Assembly (NCBI RefSeq): GCF_023238625.1
Contig: NZ_CP096670.1
Location: 280,501-344,500 of the forward strand
DNA length: 64,000 nt
Source of the DNA: Agarivorans sp. TSD2052
Lineage (GTDB): Bacteria; Pseudomonadota; Gammaproteobacteria; Enterobacterales; Celerinatantimonadaceae
Direction: 5' to 3'
Below the pieces are notes generated by a model. The model saw nothing but the letters and a program-made list of their open reading frames with translations. It was not told where the DNA came from and did no database searches. The position numbers and the translations under genes were made by a program. This document shows, piece after piece, positions 27,884 through 40,048 of this stretch (position 1 is its first letter; each line of letters starts with the position of its first letter).

Positions 27884-28075
27884 CTATTTGTCCAAGCCTT
27901 CGGGCTTGGGCGCCTCATAAAAATGGTCCAAAATAAATTGTTGATCCAAGGGGTTTAGATCAAAGCGAAACGCCACTTCATTTAACGAGCGATAATCATG
28001 ACAATGATGCTCACCAATGTATTTAACCGCTCTCACTAAGTCGGTGCCTTTAGGCAATAAACTACAATCACTCAT
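27884..28075 (-). CDS. Conserved-looking small protein (63 aa)
   Basis: 63 residues starting MSDCSLLPKGTDLVRAVKYI, with a strong GGAGGG ribosome site 6 bases before the ATG. Predicted helical, with the segment SLNEVAFRFDLNPLDQQFIL resembling a helix-turn-helix. No family recognised. Convergent with the aldehyde dehydrogenase gene, 13 bp away. Confidence 0.65.
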   Translation of the reverse strand: MSDCSLLPKGTDLVRAVKYIGEHHCHDYRSLNEVAFRFDLNPLDQQFILDHFYEAPKPEGLDK

Positions 28076-28201
28076 CGTTTGCCCTCCACATTGCTTGCTT
28101 TAAGTATAGTGCTAAAGGCCTATTTAGCCTCGTATTCAGCTTAATCAAGCTAACAACGGTCTATAGTTAAGCTTGTTAAGTCTAAGACCGAGCACGAGAG
28201 A

Positions 28202-28336
28202 ATGCTTATGTGGCTATCACTGGGCACGATATTTAGCGGCAAACTAATCAGTGCGCTGTTGGGCAGCTTAATAAGTATTTGTCGATTGAGTGGGCAAACA
28301 CTAGACACTCAAGCACACTCTTTCTACACTGAGTAA
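28202..28336 (+). CDS. Possible small membrane peptide (44 aa)
   Basis: An open frame of 44 codons from the ATG at 28202 with one hydrophobic stretch (WLSLGTIFSGKLISALLGSL). A GAGAG is close to the ATG. It ends 34 bp before the RND adaptor gene and could be a leader peptide, but nothing beyond the frame and hydrophobicity supports it. Confidence 0.25.
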   Translation: MLMWLSLGTIFSGKLISALLGSLISICRLSGQTLDTQAHSFYTE

Positions 28337-28370
28337 TGCATTCATTAGATTGGTTACATTGGACGTTACT

Positions 28371-29471
28371 ATGCTTAGGTCACTATTTTCTCTCACTTTT
28401 TTGTTTATCCCTCTGATTGTCGTGGCACAAGACGCTGCGGTTAATTCTGCGGAGGCAAAAAACGTGGCACAAGTTAAAAGTTTTGTACCGGTCTTAAGTG
28501 AAAGCTATTCCGTTGAACGGCAGTTTGTCGGTCAAGTTATCGCTAAACAACGGGCTGATATTGGCTTTGAATTGGCGGGTAAAATCTCGCAAATTTTCGT
28601 TGATGAAGGAGAGCGGGTCGAGCAAGGTGATATATTAATGCAGCTAGATACTGAGCTATTAGAGATCGAGTTCATTGATTTACAAGCTCAGTTACAACAG
28701 CTCGCTGCCGATGCTTCACTGGTAAAAGCCAATCTTAAACGGGTTCAGTCCTTGAAAACTGAAGGCTATGCTTCCGAGCAAAGTGTTGATGAACTGATCG
28801 CTCAACAAAAATCGTTACGGGCGAATAAAGCGCGTATCGATGCATCGATAAAAGCCAATAGAACACGCATTGAAAAGTCTACACTGCTGGCGCCCTACAG
28901 CGGTATTATCGACAGCCGTACCGTTTCTGAAGGGGCGGTAATAGGCGCTTCTCAGCCTGTGCTTACGGTACTTCAGCTTGGCGCTAATGAAATTAAAGTG
29001 GGTGTGCCAGTGCGGCTACTAGAGCATGTAGACATGCTTACCCCTAAATCTGTCACGGTGGCTAAGCGCGATTACAGTGTTGATTTGGTCGCCTCGGGGG
29101 GGCAAGTAGACCCAGCAACTCGTACTGTACAATTGCGTTTTGCTTTGCCTGAAAATGACCGTTTGATTAGCGGTCAACTGGCTTATCTAAATGTCATTGA
29201 ACGGGTGAATGAACCCGGCTATTGGATCCCGGTTAGCGCCATTACCGATGGTGTTCGAGGTTTATGGAATATCTACGCGATAGTCGCAAAAGACGATGGT
29301 CATTATGAGTTAGAGAGGCGTGATGTGAGTGTACGTTATGCCACTGAAGATAAAGCCTTTGTCCGCGGAGCGTTAAAGCCTGGCGAGGCGATAGTTGCCA
29401 CCGGCATGCACCGCTACGTACCCGGTCAAACGGTTAACCCTAGCAATATTAGCGATGAGGCTAGCCAGTAA
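28371..29471 (+). CDS. RND efflux adaptor (membrane-fusion) protein
   Basis: 366 residues from the ATG at 28371, giving the signal peptide MLRSLFSLTFLFIPLIVVAQ; the frame opens earlier at a TTG. Adaptor pattern: GQVIAKQRADIGFELAGKIS (lipoyl half), a hairpin around 95-150 (LAADASLVKANLKRVQSLKT), STLLAPYSGIIDSRTVSEGAVI (second lipoyl half) and a beta-barrel domain. Its stop overlaps the pump's start (TAATG), so the two are translationally coupled. No outer-membrane factor is encoded here, so it probably borrows a TolC-like protein. Confidence 0.9.
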   Translation: MLRSLFSLTFLFIPLIVVAQDAAVNSAEAKNVAQVKSFVPVLSESYSVERQFVGQVIAKQRADIGFELAGKISQIFVDEGERVEQGDILMQLDTELLEIEFIDLQAQLQQLAADASLVKANLKRVQSLKTEGYASEQSVDELIAQQKSLRANKARIDASIKANRTRIEKSTLLAPYSGIIDSRTVSEGAVIGASQPVLTVLQLGANEIKVGVPVRLLEHVDMLTPKSVTVAKRDYSVDLVASGGQVDPATRTVQLRFALPENDRLISGQLAYLNVIERVNEPGYWIPVSAITDGVRGLWNIYAIVAKDDGHYELERRDVSVRYATEDKAFVRGALKPGEAIVATGMHRYVPGQTVNPSNISDEASQ

Positions 29472-32400
29472 TGATAGCTGCTATTTATAACAACGGTCGT
29501 TTTATCGCCCTACTGATCACTTTGATAGTGGTGGCGGGTTTAGGAGCAATAAGTACCTTACCACGCAGTGAAGATCCTAAAATAACCAGCCGTTTTGCTA
29601 GCATTGTTACTCAGTACCCTGGCGCTTCAGCTGAGCGGGTCGAAGCTTTAGTGACTGAGCTAATTGAAAACAAAATCAGAAAATTACCCGAAATTAAACG
29701 CGTGCAGTCTTCTTCTCGTCCTGGGTTTTCAGTGTTGCAAGTGGAGCTGAACGATGACGTGATTGATGTTGTCCCCATTTGGGCAAGGGTTCGAGACTTA
29801 GTCGGAGAGTTACCGCCATTTTTACCCGCGGGCACTTCTGAGCCGGTGGTTGATGACGATCGGGGTTATGCCTTTACCAGTTTGGTTGCCTTACGCTGGG
29901 TAGGGCCCGGTGAGGCAGATCTAGCTATTTTAGGCCGTTATGCCAAAGAGTTACAAAACCGTTTACGTAATGTTTCTGGTACAGATTTTGTAGATTTGCA
30001 GGGGCAAGGCGTAGAAGAAATTCTGGTTGAAATAGAACCTTACCAAGCGGCCGCGTTAAAACTTACCACCGAGCAAGTTTCGCAAATGATTGCCGGAGCC
30101 GATGCTAAAGTGTCAGCCGGTGAGTTAAGCAACGACTACACCCGAATGCAGCTCGAATTAGAGGGCGAGTTGGACTCGCTAGAACGCATTAAAGATATCC
30201 CCATTAGTAGTGCTGAAAATGGCTTTGTCTATCGCTTGGGTGATCTGGCGACAGTTAGCCGACAGCTTAAGTCTCCGCCTGAGCAGATAGCCGTCGTTGA
30301 ACGTCAACCTGCAGTAGTGGTTGGCATCAGAATGTTAGCTGAATACCGCGTTGATCTATGGAGCGCGCGCGTCGACAAAACTTTGGATGAATTTCGCAGT
30401 ATTTTGCCTAGTAACGTGAATGCTGAGATCATTTTTGAACAAGACGGTTATACCTCTAAGCGACTGGGTGAGCTGGTGGTTAACGTACTTATCGGTTTTG
30501 CCATTATCGTCGCGGTATTACTGCTGACCCTAGGTTGGCGCTCGGCATTGATTGTAGGTTTATCGCTGCCGCTAACGGTAATGTTTACCTTGGCATGCAT
30601 GAAGTTTTACGGCTTACCTATTCATCAGATGTCGGTCACGGGCTTAGTGGTGGCATTGGGGATCATGGTGGACAATGCCATTGTTATGGCCGATACCATC
30701 GCGCAAAAACGCCAGCAAGGAAAATCAGGGCTGCAGGCGGTAACGGAGTCAATTAAACACCTTTGGCTGCCGTTATTGGGCTCAACTTTAACCACCATAC
30801 TGGCCTTTTTACCTATCGTATTGATGCCAGGCCCCGCTGGTGAGTTTGTGGGGGGCATCGCTTTAAGTGTTATTTTCTCACTTATTGGCTCTTACTTTAT
30901 CTCGCATACCCTAGTGGCAACCTTCTCTGGGCATTTTCTACCTTCGCAGCAAACCGCTGATCATTGGTATGAAAAAGGCATTCAATTAGCCAGCTTAAGT
31001 AATGGCTTTCATGCCTGCTTACGAGCCAGTTTACGTTATCCTAAAATCACTATTTTATTGGTGTCTGCGCTACCGATGTTTGGTTTTTATAGTGCCGGAA
31101 GCCTCACCGAGCAATTTTTCCCGCCGTCTGATCGAGATATGTTCCAAATTGAAGTGTATATGGCGCCTCAAGCCAGTATTTATGCCACTGAGCGCTTAAC
31201 CGAGAGTGTGACTGAACATCTCTACAGTAAAGAGGGGATTAAGTCAGTGAGCTGGTTTGTCGGCAATAATGCCCCCTCGTTCTATTACAACTTAATGCTG
31301 CGTCAACAAGGGGCAAAAAACTATGCCCAAGCAATGATTACTACCGATGATTTTAGAGCGGCTAACCGGCTGATTCCCTTATTACAATCAGAGTTAGACT
31401 CACTCTACCCTGAAGCGCAAATTTTGGTGCGCAAGCTAGAACAAGGCCCTCCTTTTAACGCGCCTATCGAACTTAGGGTATATGGTCCTAATCTAGATCA
31501 GCTTAAAGAACTAGGTGACCAATACCGACGGATATTGGCTGAGATCCCTCATGTTATTCACACTCGAGCAACCCTATTAGCAGGGACTCCTAAAGTGTGG
31601 TTGAAAATGAATGAGGATGCTTCACGCCTGAGTGGGGTCACCCTTACTCAAGTTGCGGGGCAATTACAGGCTAATTTAGAAGGACGCATTAATGGCAGCG
31701 TATTAGAGGCCAGTGAGTCGCTACCGGTAAGGATCCGCCTAGCCGATGAACAACGTAAAGAGTTAGCTAGCTTAGGGGATATCACCTTAACCAGCGAGAT
31801 TGCCGGAAATATTCCTTTGGCTTCTTTGGCCGAGTTTGATATTCGACCAAGCCGAGGAGAGATTCCTCGCCGCAATGGTAAGCGGATTAATGTGGTAGAG
31901 GGTTACCTCACTACCGATATTTTACCCGAGCAAGTTTTAGAGGTGTTTAGAGAGCGCCTAATAGAAGAAAACATACCGTTACCTGCCGGTTACACTTTGG
32001 AGTTTGGCGGGGAAGGCGCCGAGCGTAATGAAGCCGTTGGCAACCTATTAGCCAGTGTGGGCATTATTGCGGTGTTACTGGTGACGGTAGTGGTGCTTTC
32101 ATTTAACTCATTTAGGTTGAGCTTTTTGATCATGTTTACCGCTATTCAAGCGGCGGGTTTGGGTCTATTAAGCGTATTTTTAGGTAATTATCCCTTTGGC
32201 TTTACGGTGATTATTGGTTTACTCGGGTTAATTGGTTTAGCCATTAACGCTGCGATTGTGATTGTCGCCGAGCTTAAATCTGATGCTAAAGCCTGTGCGG
32301 GTGATAGTGAGTCGATTTGCTTTGGGGTATTAAGTTGTACTCGGCATATTAGCTCTACCACTATTACCACCGTGGGGGGCTTCTTACCGCTGATTTTAGC

Positions 32401-32557
32401 CGGTGGTGGTTTTTGGCCACCTTTTGCTGTTGCCATTGCAGGCGGCACAGTATTAACCACCATGCTGTCTTTCTTCTTTGTGCCAGTGGTATTTTCATTA
32501 ATTGCCAAAGGTAAACGCAAAATCCCATCGGTTGGGGAACCTACCGTCGCTCACTAA
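29471..32557 (+). CDS. RND efflux pump permease
   Basis: 1028 residues, AcrB superfamily. The N-terminal part GLGAISTLPRSEDPKITSRF and VTQYPGASAERVEALVTELI identify a subclass distinct from the first pump in the window. Twelve membrane segments in two halves. The relay segment reads GIMVDNAIVMADTI, with Asn where AcrB has the second Asp; this is common in the subclass. Substrate unknown. Followed by a strong bidirectional terminator. Confidence 0.94.
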   Translation: MIAAIYNNGRFIALLITLIVVAGLGAISTLPRSEDPKITSRFASIVTQYPGASAERVEALVTELIENKIRKLPEIKRVQSSSRPGFSVLQVELNDDVIDVVPIWARVRDLVGELPPFLPAGTSEPVVDDDRGYAFTSLVALRWVGPGEADLAILGRYAKELQNRLRNVSGTDFVDLQGQGVEEILVEIEPYQAAALKLTTEQVSQMIAGADAKVSAGELSNDYTRMQLELEGELDSLERIKDIPISSAENGFVYRLGDLATVSRQLKSPPEQIAVVERQPAVVVGIRMLAEYRVDLWSARVDKTLDEFRSILPSNVNAEIIFEQDGYTSKRLGELVVNVLIGFAIIVAVLLLTLGWRSALIVGLSLPLTVMFTLACMKFYGLPIHQMSVTGLVVALGIMVDNAIVMADTIAQKRQQGKSGLQAVTESIKHLWLPLLGSTLTTILAFLPIVLMPGPAGEFVGGIALSVIFSLIGSYFISHTLVATFSGHFLPSQQTADHWYEKGIQLASLSNGFHACLRASLRYPKITILLVSALPMFGFYSAGSLTEQFFPPSDRDMFQIEVYMAPQASIYATERLTESVTEHLYSKEGIKSVSWFVGNNAPSFYYNLMLRQQGAKNYAQAMITTDDFRAANRLIPLLQSELDSLYPEAQILVRKLEQGPPFNAPIELRVYGPNLDQLKELGDQYRRILAEIPHVIHTRATLLAGTPKVWLKMNEDASRLSGVTLTQVAGQLQANLEGRINGSVLEASESLPVRIRLADEQRKELASLGDITLTSEIAGNIPLASLAEFDIRPSRGEIPRRNGKRINVVEGYLTTDILPEQVLEVFRERLIEENIPLPAGYTLEFGGEGAERNEAVGNLLASVGIIAVLLVTVVVLSFNSFRLSFLIMFTAIQAAGLGLLSVFLGNYPFGFTVIIGLLGLIGLAINAAIVIVAELKSDAKACAGDSESICFGVLSCTRHISSTTITTVGGFLPLILAGGGFWPPFAVAIAGGTVLTTMLSFFFVPVVFSLIAKGKRKIPSVGEPTVAH

Positions 32558-32572
32558 TACATGATGGCCAAC

Positions 32573-32607
32573 AAAAAAGCCGCTTCATCAAGGAAGCGGC
32601 TTTTTTT
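32573..32607. terminator. Bidirectional intrinsic terminator
   Basis: Perfect 14-bp stem 32573-32586 with 32593-32606 (core GCCGCTTC/GAAGCGGC), A-rich left arm and T-rich right arm. Serves the RND pump gene and the end of the polyamine operon (puuR-like stop at 32625). Confidence 0.92.
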
Positions 32608-32624
32608 AATCAACGGTGATACAC

Positions 32625-33167
32625 CTAAAAGGTTGGTGGGGTAGCCGCACTAATCAGCTCACATTCTTCCTTGCTTTTATTACGGAAGCGGTGTGGTTTG
32701 CGAGTCTCGAAATAGTAAGAATCGCCGGCTTTAAGTACTTTAGACTTACTGCCTACGGTGATTTCAATTTCTCCCCGTATAACGATGCCGCCTTCTTCCC
32801 CTTCGTGTTGAATAAACTCGGTGCCGGTATCCGCGCCGGGGGGATAGACTTCTCGCAGAATAGCCAATTGTCGGCCAGTATGTTTACTGCCTACCAATAG
32901 CATTTTTACCACCCCATCTCCAAGGTCGGTTAGCTCTTCAGGGGTATAAAATATTTTGTCTTCACTTTCCATTTCTAGGGTGAAAAACTCCCCCATAGAG
33001 ATTGGAATAGCATCCAAGATTTTTTTCATCGAGCCAACTGAAGGGTTAACCTGATTTTGTTCAATCTGCGAAATCATGCTGTTGGTTACTCCGCTTAATT
33101 TGGCGAGTTCGCGTTGCGAAATCCCACGCATTAAACGGATACTTTTTAGTCGTTTGCCAACATCCAT
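32625..33167 (-). CDS. puuR: PuuR-like XRE/cupin transcriptional regulator
   Basis: 180 residues. An N-terminal XRE helix-turn-helix (RLKSIRLMRGISQRELAKLS, GVTNSMISQIEQNQVNPSVG) and a C-terminal cupin (residues about 105-178; HEGEEGGIVIRGEIEITVG, GDSYYFETRKPHRFRN). This is the PuuR architecture, a repressor of putrescine-use genes that senses the polyamine through its cupin. It is the last gene of the polyamine operon, 27 bp after potI, which suggests autoregulation of the whole locus. Family certain, ligand inferred from context. Confidence 0.9.
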   Translation of the reverse strand: MDVGKRLKSIRLMRGISQRELAKLSGVTNSMISQIEQNQVNPSVGSMKKILDAIPISMGEFFTLEMESEDKIFYTPEELTDLGDGVVKMLLVGSKHTGRQLAILREVYPPGADTGTEFIQHEGEEGGIVIRGEIEITVGSKSKVLKAGDSYYFETRKPHRFRNKSKEECELISAATPPTF

Positions 33168-33194
33168 TACAATTTGTTCCTTAATCTACGTCGA

Positions 33195-34040
33195 TTAGCC
33201 AGCGTTACTGGCTCTAAATTCGAGTAAGCGGCGTTTCTCTGCTCTGGCCATCAACCACCAAGCAATAAAAGTAGCGACAGATACTACACCAATTATCAAT
33301 GTAGCAAGGGCATTAATTTTAGGACTTACGCCTAATCTCACACTCGAGAACACCACCATCGGTAGAGTGGTTGCACTTGGCCCCGATACAAAACTGGCAA
33401 TGACTAAGTCATCTAGCGATAAGGTGAAGGCTAATAACCAGCCAGCTACAATCGCAGGTAAAATAGTCGGTAGAGTGATCACAAAAAAGACTTTAAGCGG
33501 CGTCGCCCCTAAATCCATGGCGGCTTCTTCGATACTTTGGTCTAGTTCACGCAGTCGCGAACTGACCACTACCGAGACATAAGCCGTACAAAAAGTAACA
33601 TGGGCTATCCAAATGGTGAGCATGCCGCGCTGATTAAATAGGTCAAACACCTGACCTAAAGAAATAAACAGCAACAACAAACTTAAACCGGTGATCACTT
33701 CTGGCATCACCAGCGGAGCGGTAATCATAAAGGCAAAACTGGTTTCGCCTTTAAACTTACCAAAGCGAGTAAGCACAAATGCTGCCAATGTGCCTAGCAC
33801 AACCGCGGCACTCGCAGACAAAAAGCCAATGGTTAAACTAAGGCTAATGCCATTCATCAGCAAATCGTCTTGAAACAGCGCCCCATACCACTTAGTAGAA
33901 AAGCCACTCCATACCGTTACTAAACGGTTAGCGTTGAATGAATAAATAATCAGGCTAAGAATTGGCAAGTAGAGAAAGGAGAAGCCCAAGCCTAAAATTG
34001 CCCATTTCCATTTGGTTTTATAAACCGGTATTGCGTCCAT
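33195..34040 (-). CDS. potI: Polyamine ABC transporter permease PotI/SpuH
   Basis: 281 residues with six membrane segments (WAILGLGFSFLYLPILSLII first) and the permease EAA loop around EEAAMDLGATPLKVFFVITL, which contacts the ATPase. The sequence FSLDDLVIASFVSGPSATTLP is typical of PotC/PotI. Its ATG overlaps the stop of potH by one base, so the pair is coupled. Part of the putrescine/spermidine importer. Confidence 0.94.
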   Translation of the reverse strand: MDAIPVYKTKWKWAILGLGFSFLYLPILSLIIYSFNANRLVTVWSGFSTKWYGALFQDDLLMNGISLSLTIGFLSASAAVVLGTLAAFVLTRFGKFKGETSFAFMITAPLVMPEVITGLSLLLLFISLGQVFDLFNQRGMLTIWIAHVTFCTAYVSVVVSSRLRELDQSIEEAAMDLGATPLKVFFVITLPTILPAIVAGWLLAFTLSLDDLVIASFVSGPSATTLPMVVFSSVRLGVSPKINALATLIIGVVSVATFIAWWLMARAEKRRLLEFRASNAG

Positions 34041-34966
34041 TAGCCGGCCTCCAGTTCACGTTTCTGATAGCGGTGGAAGAACAGTATTGGCACCATTAGC
34101 AATAGTAGCATTACCGATGCTACCGCAGCAGCTACTGGCCAATCTCGGTTATTAAAGAATTCTTGCCAAAGCACTTTACCAATTAAAATTGAATTTGGAC
34201 CGCCCAGTAGTTCGGGTATCACAAACTCTCCTACCGCCGGAATAAATACCAACATTGAGCCGGCGATAATACCTGCTTTAGTTAATGGCAGCAGTATTTT
34301 AAATAGTACCGTGGCGGTTGATGCCCCTAAGTCGCGCGCTGCTTCAATCAGCGAGAAATCGAGGCGCATTAAGGCGGTATACAGAGGTAGAATCATAAAC
34401 GGTAAATAGGTGTAAACAATTCCTATATAAACCGCTGTATCGGTATGTAAGATACGTAAAGGCTCATCAATAATACCGGTATATATAAGAATATTGTTGA
34501 GAAAGCCGTTGTTTTTCAAAATGCCTATCCAAGCGTAAACCCGAATTAAAAAACTGGTCCATGAGGGCAAAATAATCAGCATCAGTAAAATGTTGCGATT
34601 GGCTGGGCTGGAGTGAACAATTGCCCAAGCCATCGGAAAGCCGATGATAAAACACAGTAGTGTTGAAATTCCGGCGATCCGCAAAGACTGTAAATATGAA
34701 CTTAAGTACAGGCCATCATCAATTAAATAGTAATAGTTACCTACATTGAGCAGTATTTGGATTTGCTCATCCACCATGCTCAATAGCTCGGTATAAGGTG
34801 GAATAGCTATTACCGCCTCGGCGAAACTGATTTTAAATACGATAAAAAATGGCATTAAAAAGAACAGTAACAGCCAAAAGTACGGCACGGCGAGTACCAT
34901 GCAACGTCCGGTGGGAATTAACCTAGCAATACGCTGCTTGGTTTTTGATATAGGGATAGTGGTCAT
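34040..34966 (-). CDS. potH: Polyamine ABC transporter permease PotH/SpuG
   Basis: 308 residues from the ATG at 34966, which overlaps the potG stop as ATGA; the frame continues upstream inside potG but this start gives coupling. Six membrane segments (CMVLAVPYFWLLLFFLMPFF first) and the EAA loop IEAARDLGASTATVLFKILL. IPAVGEFVIPELLGGPNSIL is characteristic of PotB/PotH. Partner of PotI in the importer. Confidence 0.94.
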   Translation of the reverse strand: MTTIPISKTKQRIARLIPTGRCMVLAVPYFWLLLFFLMPFFIVFKISFAEAVIAIPPYTELLSMVDEQIQILLNVGNYYYLIDDGLYLSSYLQSLRIAGISTLLCFIIGFPMAWAIVHSSPANRNILLMLIILPSWTSFLIRVYAWIGILKNNGFLNNILIYTGIIDEPLRILHTDTAVYIGIVYTYLPFMILPLYTALMRLDFSLIEAARDLGASTATVLFKILLPLTKAGIIAGSMLVFIPAVGEFVIPELLGGPNSILIGKVLWQEFFNNRDWPVAAAVASVMLLLLMVPILFFHRYQKRELEAG

Positions 34967-36102
34967 ATTTTTAGCACCACGCAGCTGTCTGCTTGCCAAC
35001 ATAAATAAACGGAGTCGTTCCATGTGGGCATATTATTACGGTGGCGACTGCTATTGGGCATCGCCGCGGTCACGCGTTTACCACTGGCGAGTCGCACATA
35101 GTAAATAGATTGGTTACCCAGATAGGCGATGTCTTCAACAATCCCCTGGCATACATTACTATTTCGGCCTTTCAAGGTTTTAAATATGCTCATTTTTTCA
35201 GGGCGAACAGCAATCATGAATGGCACCCCTGGTGCGGCTGATACACCATGGTTTAGATTAATTGGGTAGCCAAGTTCAGGGCTATCAATAGTGGCACTGT
35301 CGTTGTCATTGTCGCGTACGACGCCTTCAAATACGTTTACCGAGCCAATAAATTCGGCACTAAAGCGAGAGTTGGGGTATTCGTAAATTTCTTCTGGTTC
35401 GCCGACCTGTATAAATTGGCCACGATTCATAATCGCCACACGACTCGCCATGGTCATAGCTTCTTCTTGATCGTGAGTTACCATGACACAGGTAGCTCCT
35501 ACCTTTTCTAAGATATCTACCACTTCTAGCTGCATTTGGCCGCGAAGCTTTTTATCTAAAGCACCCATGGGTTCATCAAGTAACAACAATTTTGGCCGTT
35601 TAGCGAGGCTTCGAGCAAGCGCTACGCGTTGGCGTTGTCCGCCAGAGAGTTGATGAGGTTTACGCTTTGCATAAGCCTTCATATGCACTAGCTCTAGCAT
35701 GTTAACGACGGTGTCTTGTATGTCTGATTTAGGCAGTTTGTCTTGTTTAAGGCCAAAAGCAATGTTTTGCTCGACCGTCATATGGGGAAATAGCGCGTAA
35801 GACTGAAACATCATGTTTACTGGGCGTTTATGCGGAGGAACGTTAATTACATCTTGGCCATCTAAGATGATTTTTCCTGCATTGGGTTTTTCAAAACCTG
35901 CCAACATTCGCAGTAAGGTGGACTTACCGCAACCAGACGCACCCAGCAGCGCAAATATCTCGCCTTTATTAATCGTAAGGCTAACGTTATCTACTGCTAT
36001 CGCGCCATCATAGTCTTTACTGATATTTTCGATATACAGTAAGGGTTCCGGGTCAGGTTTGTCAGACACGGGTGCCGTTGAAATTTGTGATACCGCCGCC
36101 AT
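34963..36102 (-). CDS. potG: Polyamine ABC transporter ATPase PotG/SpuF
   Basis: 379 residues from the ATG at 36102, which has GGAGGG 7 bases upstream; the frame extends to 36156 across the hairpin that follows potF, so that longer start is rejected. Walker A GASGCGKST, signature LSGGQRQRVALARSLA, Walker B LLLLDEPMGALD and the H-loop VMVTHDQEEAMTM are all intact. The C-terminal TOBE region (about 290-379) is typical of PotA/PotG. It energises polyamine uptake. Confidence 0.95.
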   Translation of the reverse strand: MAAVSQISTAPVSDKPDPEPLLYIENISKDYDGAIAVDNVSLTINKGEIFALLGASGCGKSTLLRMLAGFEKPNAGKIILDGQDVINVPPHKRPVNMMFQSYALFPHMTVEQNIAFGLKQDKLPKSDIQDTVVNMLELVHMKAYAKRKPHQLSGGQRQRVALARSLAKRPKLLLLDEPMGALDKKLRGQMQLEVVDILEKVGATCVMVTHDQEEAMTMASRVAIMNRGQFIQVGEPEEIYEYPNSRFSAEFIGSVNVFEGVVRDNDNDSATIDSPELGYPINLNHGVSAAPGVPFMIAVRPEKMSIFKTLKGRNSNVCQGIVEDIAYLGNQSIYYVRLASGKRVTAAMPNSSRHRNNMPTWNDSVYLCWQADSCVVLKI

Positions 36103-36131
36103 CGAAGGCCCTCCAAAAAGAAACAAAAACG

Positions 36132-36159
36132 CGCTTGTCACCCTCGCGGGTGACAAGCG
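36132..36159 (-). terminator. Hairpin between potF and potG (attenuator-like)
   Basis: Perfect 12-bp stem CGCTTGTCACCC (36132-36143) with GGGTGACAAGCG (36148-36159), tetraloop. Read on the minus strand it starts about 6 bases after the potF stop and is followed by a U-rich tract (CGTTTTTGTTTCTTTTT). It probably terminates part of the transcripts and protects the potF 3' end, so the binding protein is made in excess of the membrane parts. Confidence 0.8.
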
Positions 36160-36165
36160 TACAAG

Positions 36166-38681
<2,516 letters not shown>

Positions 38682-38713
38682 TTCGCCTCCTTGTGGCTGA
38701 GTCAATTAGTTTG

Positions 38714-40048
38714 CTATACGTTGAGTAATAAAAACTCACGTTCCCAAGAGCTGATTACTTTAAAAAAGGTTTGGTACTCTTTGCGTTTCACCGCTACGTA
38801 GCAGCTAATAAATCGCTCACCTATAATTTCTTTTAGCTCTTCACACTGTTCCAAAGCGACTAACGCTTCTTCTAAGGTGCCAGGTAGGGTGTAGCGGTCT
38901 TCACTGACATCGCCAGTTTCTTGGGCTGTTGGTTTTAGTTGGTTTTTCATACCTAAGTAACCACAAGCTAAGGTCAGCGCCATGGCTAAATAAGGGTTGG
39001 CATCGGCACCAGCAAAGCGGTTTTCTACGCGGCGGTTGCGGGGATCAGACAATGGTACACGTAAACCCACGGTGCGATTATCTACGCCCCACTGCAAGTT
39101 GATGGGGGCTGAATCACCGAACATTAAGCGGCGATAGCTATTTACGTTAGGCGCATAAAAGGCAATGCTAGCCGGTGTATATTGCTGTAGGCCAGCAATG
39201 AAACTGAGAAAGAGTTCGCTGTTACTGCCATCATCATTGGCAAACAAGTTGTTGCCGTCTAAGTCTTCTAGGCTCTGGTGGATGTGCATGGCGCTGCCTG
39301 GCTCATCTTCCATCGGTTTAGCCATAAATGTGGCATAAGTGTCATGTTGTAAGGCGGCTTCGCGCATGGTGCGTTTGAATAAAAATACTTGATCACAAGC
39401 TAGTACCGGCTCGCCATGATCAAAGTTGATTTCCATTTGCGCAGCACCCGACTCATGCACCAAGGTATCCACATCTAGATTTTGCGCTTCACAATAGTCG
39501 TACATGTCTTCAAACAGTGGATCAAATTCGTTTACCGCATCAATGCTGAACGACTGGCGGGCAGTTTCAGGGCGTCCATTACGGCCAATCGGTGGCTCTA
39601 ATGGGTAATCCCAATCTAGATTCTTTTTAACTAGGAAAAACTCAAGCTCTGGAGCAACCACCGGTTTCCAGCCTTCTTTTTCATACAAGTCTAAAACTTT
39701 TTTCAATACTGAACGCGGTGCCATGCCGATCAACTCACCGTCGGCGTTGTAGCAGTCATGTATCAATTGTGCAGTGGGTTCTTTTGCCCAAGGAACAAAA
39801 CGTAAGCTATCGGTGTCAGGCTCTAAGCTCATGTCTTTCTCGGTCCAATCAAACAGGCCATTGTCGTCATCAGGCCAGTCCCCGGTAACCGTTTGATAAA
39901 AGATCGACTCGGGTAGTCGCATCCCTCCTTCTTTTAGATATTTATTCGCCGGAATAATTTTGCCGCGGGCATTTCCGGTTATATCTGGTATTAGGCACTC
40001 AACTTCGGTTATTCGGTTTTCAGCAAACCACTTCCTGACGTTTTCCAT
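38714..40048 (-). CDS. puuA: Glutamate-polyamine ligase, glutamine-synthetase family (PuuA/SpuB-like), copy 1
   Basis: 444 residues from the ATG at 40048 (AGG 5-6 bases before). Glutamine-synthetase fold: CLIPDITGNARGKIIPANKY in the N-terminal domain, the metal ligands in APELEFFLVKK, GSAMHIHQSL and the VNSYRRLMFG segment, then RVENRFAGADANPYLAMALT. In the PuuA/SpuB subgroup the enzyme joins glutamate to putrescine with ATP. First gene of the minus-strand operon, 32 bp before spuC. A second, different copy lies divergently at 40283. Confidence 0.92.
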   Translation of the reverse strand: MENVRKWFAENRITEVECLIPDITGNARGKIIPANKYLKEGGMRLPESIFYQTVTGDWPDDDNGLFDWTEKDMSLEPDTDSLRFVPWAKEPTAQLIHDCYNADGELIGMAPRSVLKKVLDLYEKEGWKPVVAPELEFFLVKKNLDWDYPLEPPIGRNGRPETARQSFSIDAVNEFDPLFEDMYDYCEAQNLDVDTLVHESGAAQMEINFDHGEPVLACDQVFLFKRTMREAALQHDTYATFMAKPMEDEPGSAMHIHQSLEDLDGNNLFANDDGSNSELFLSFIAGLQQYTPASIAFYAPNVNSYRRLMFGDSAPINLQWGVDNRTVGLRVPLSDPRNRRVENRFAGADANPYLAMALTLACGYLGMKNQLKPTAQETGDVSEDRYTLPGTLEEALVALEQCEELKEIIGERFISCYVAVKRKEYQTFFKVISSWEREFLLLNV

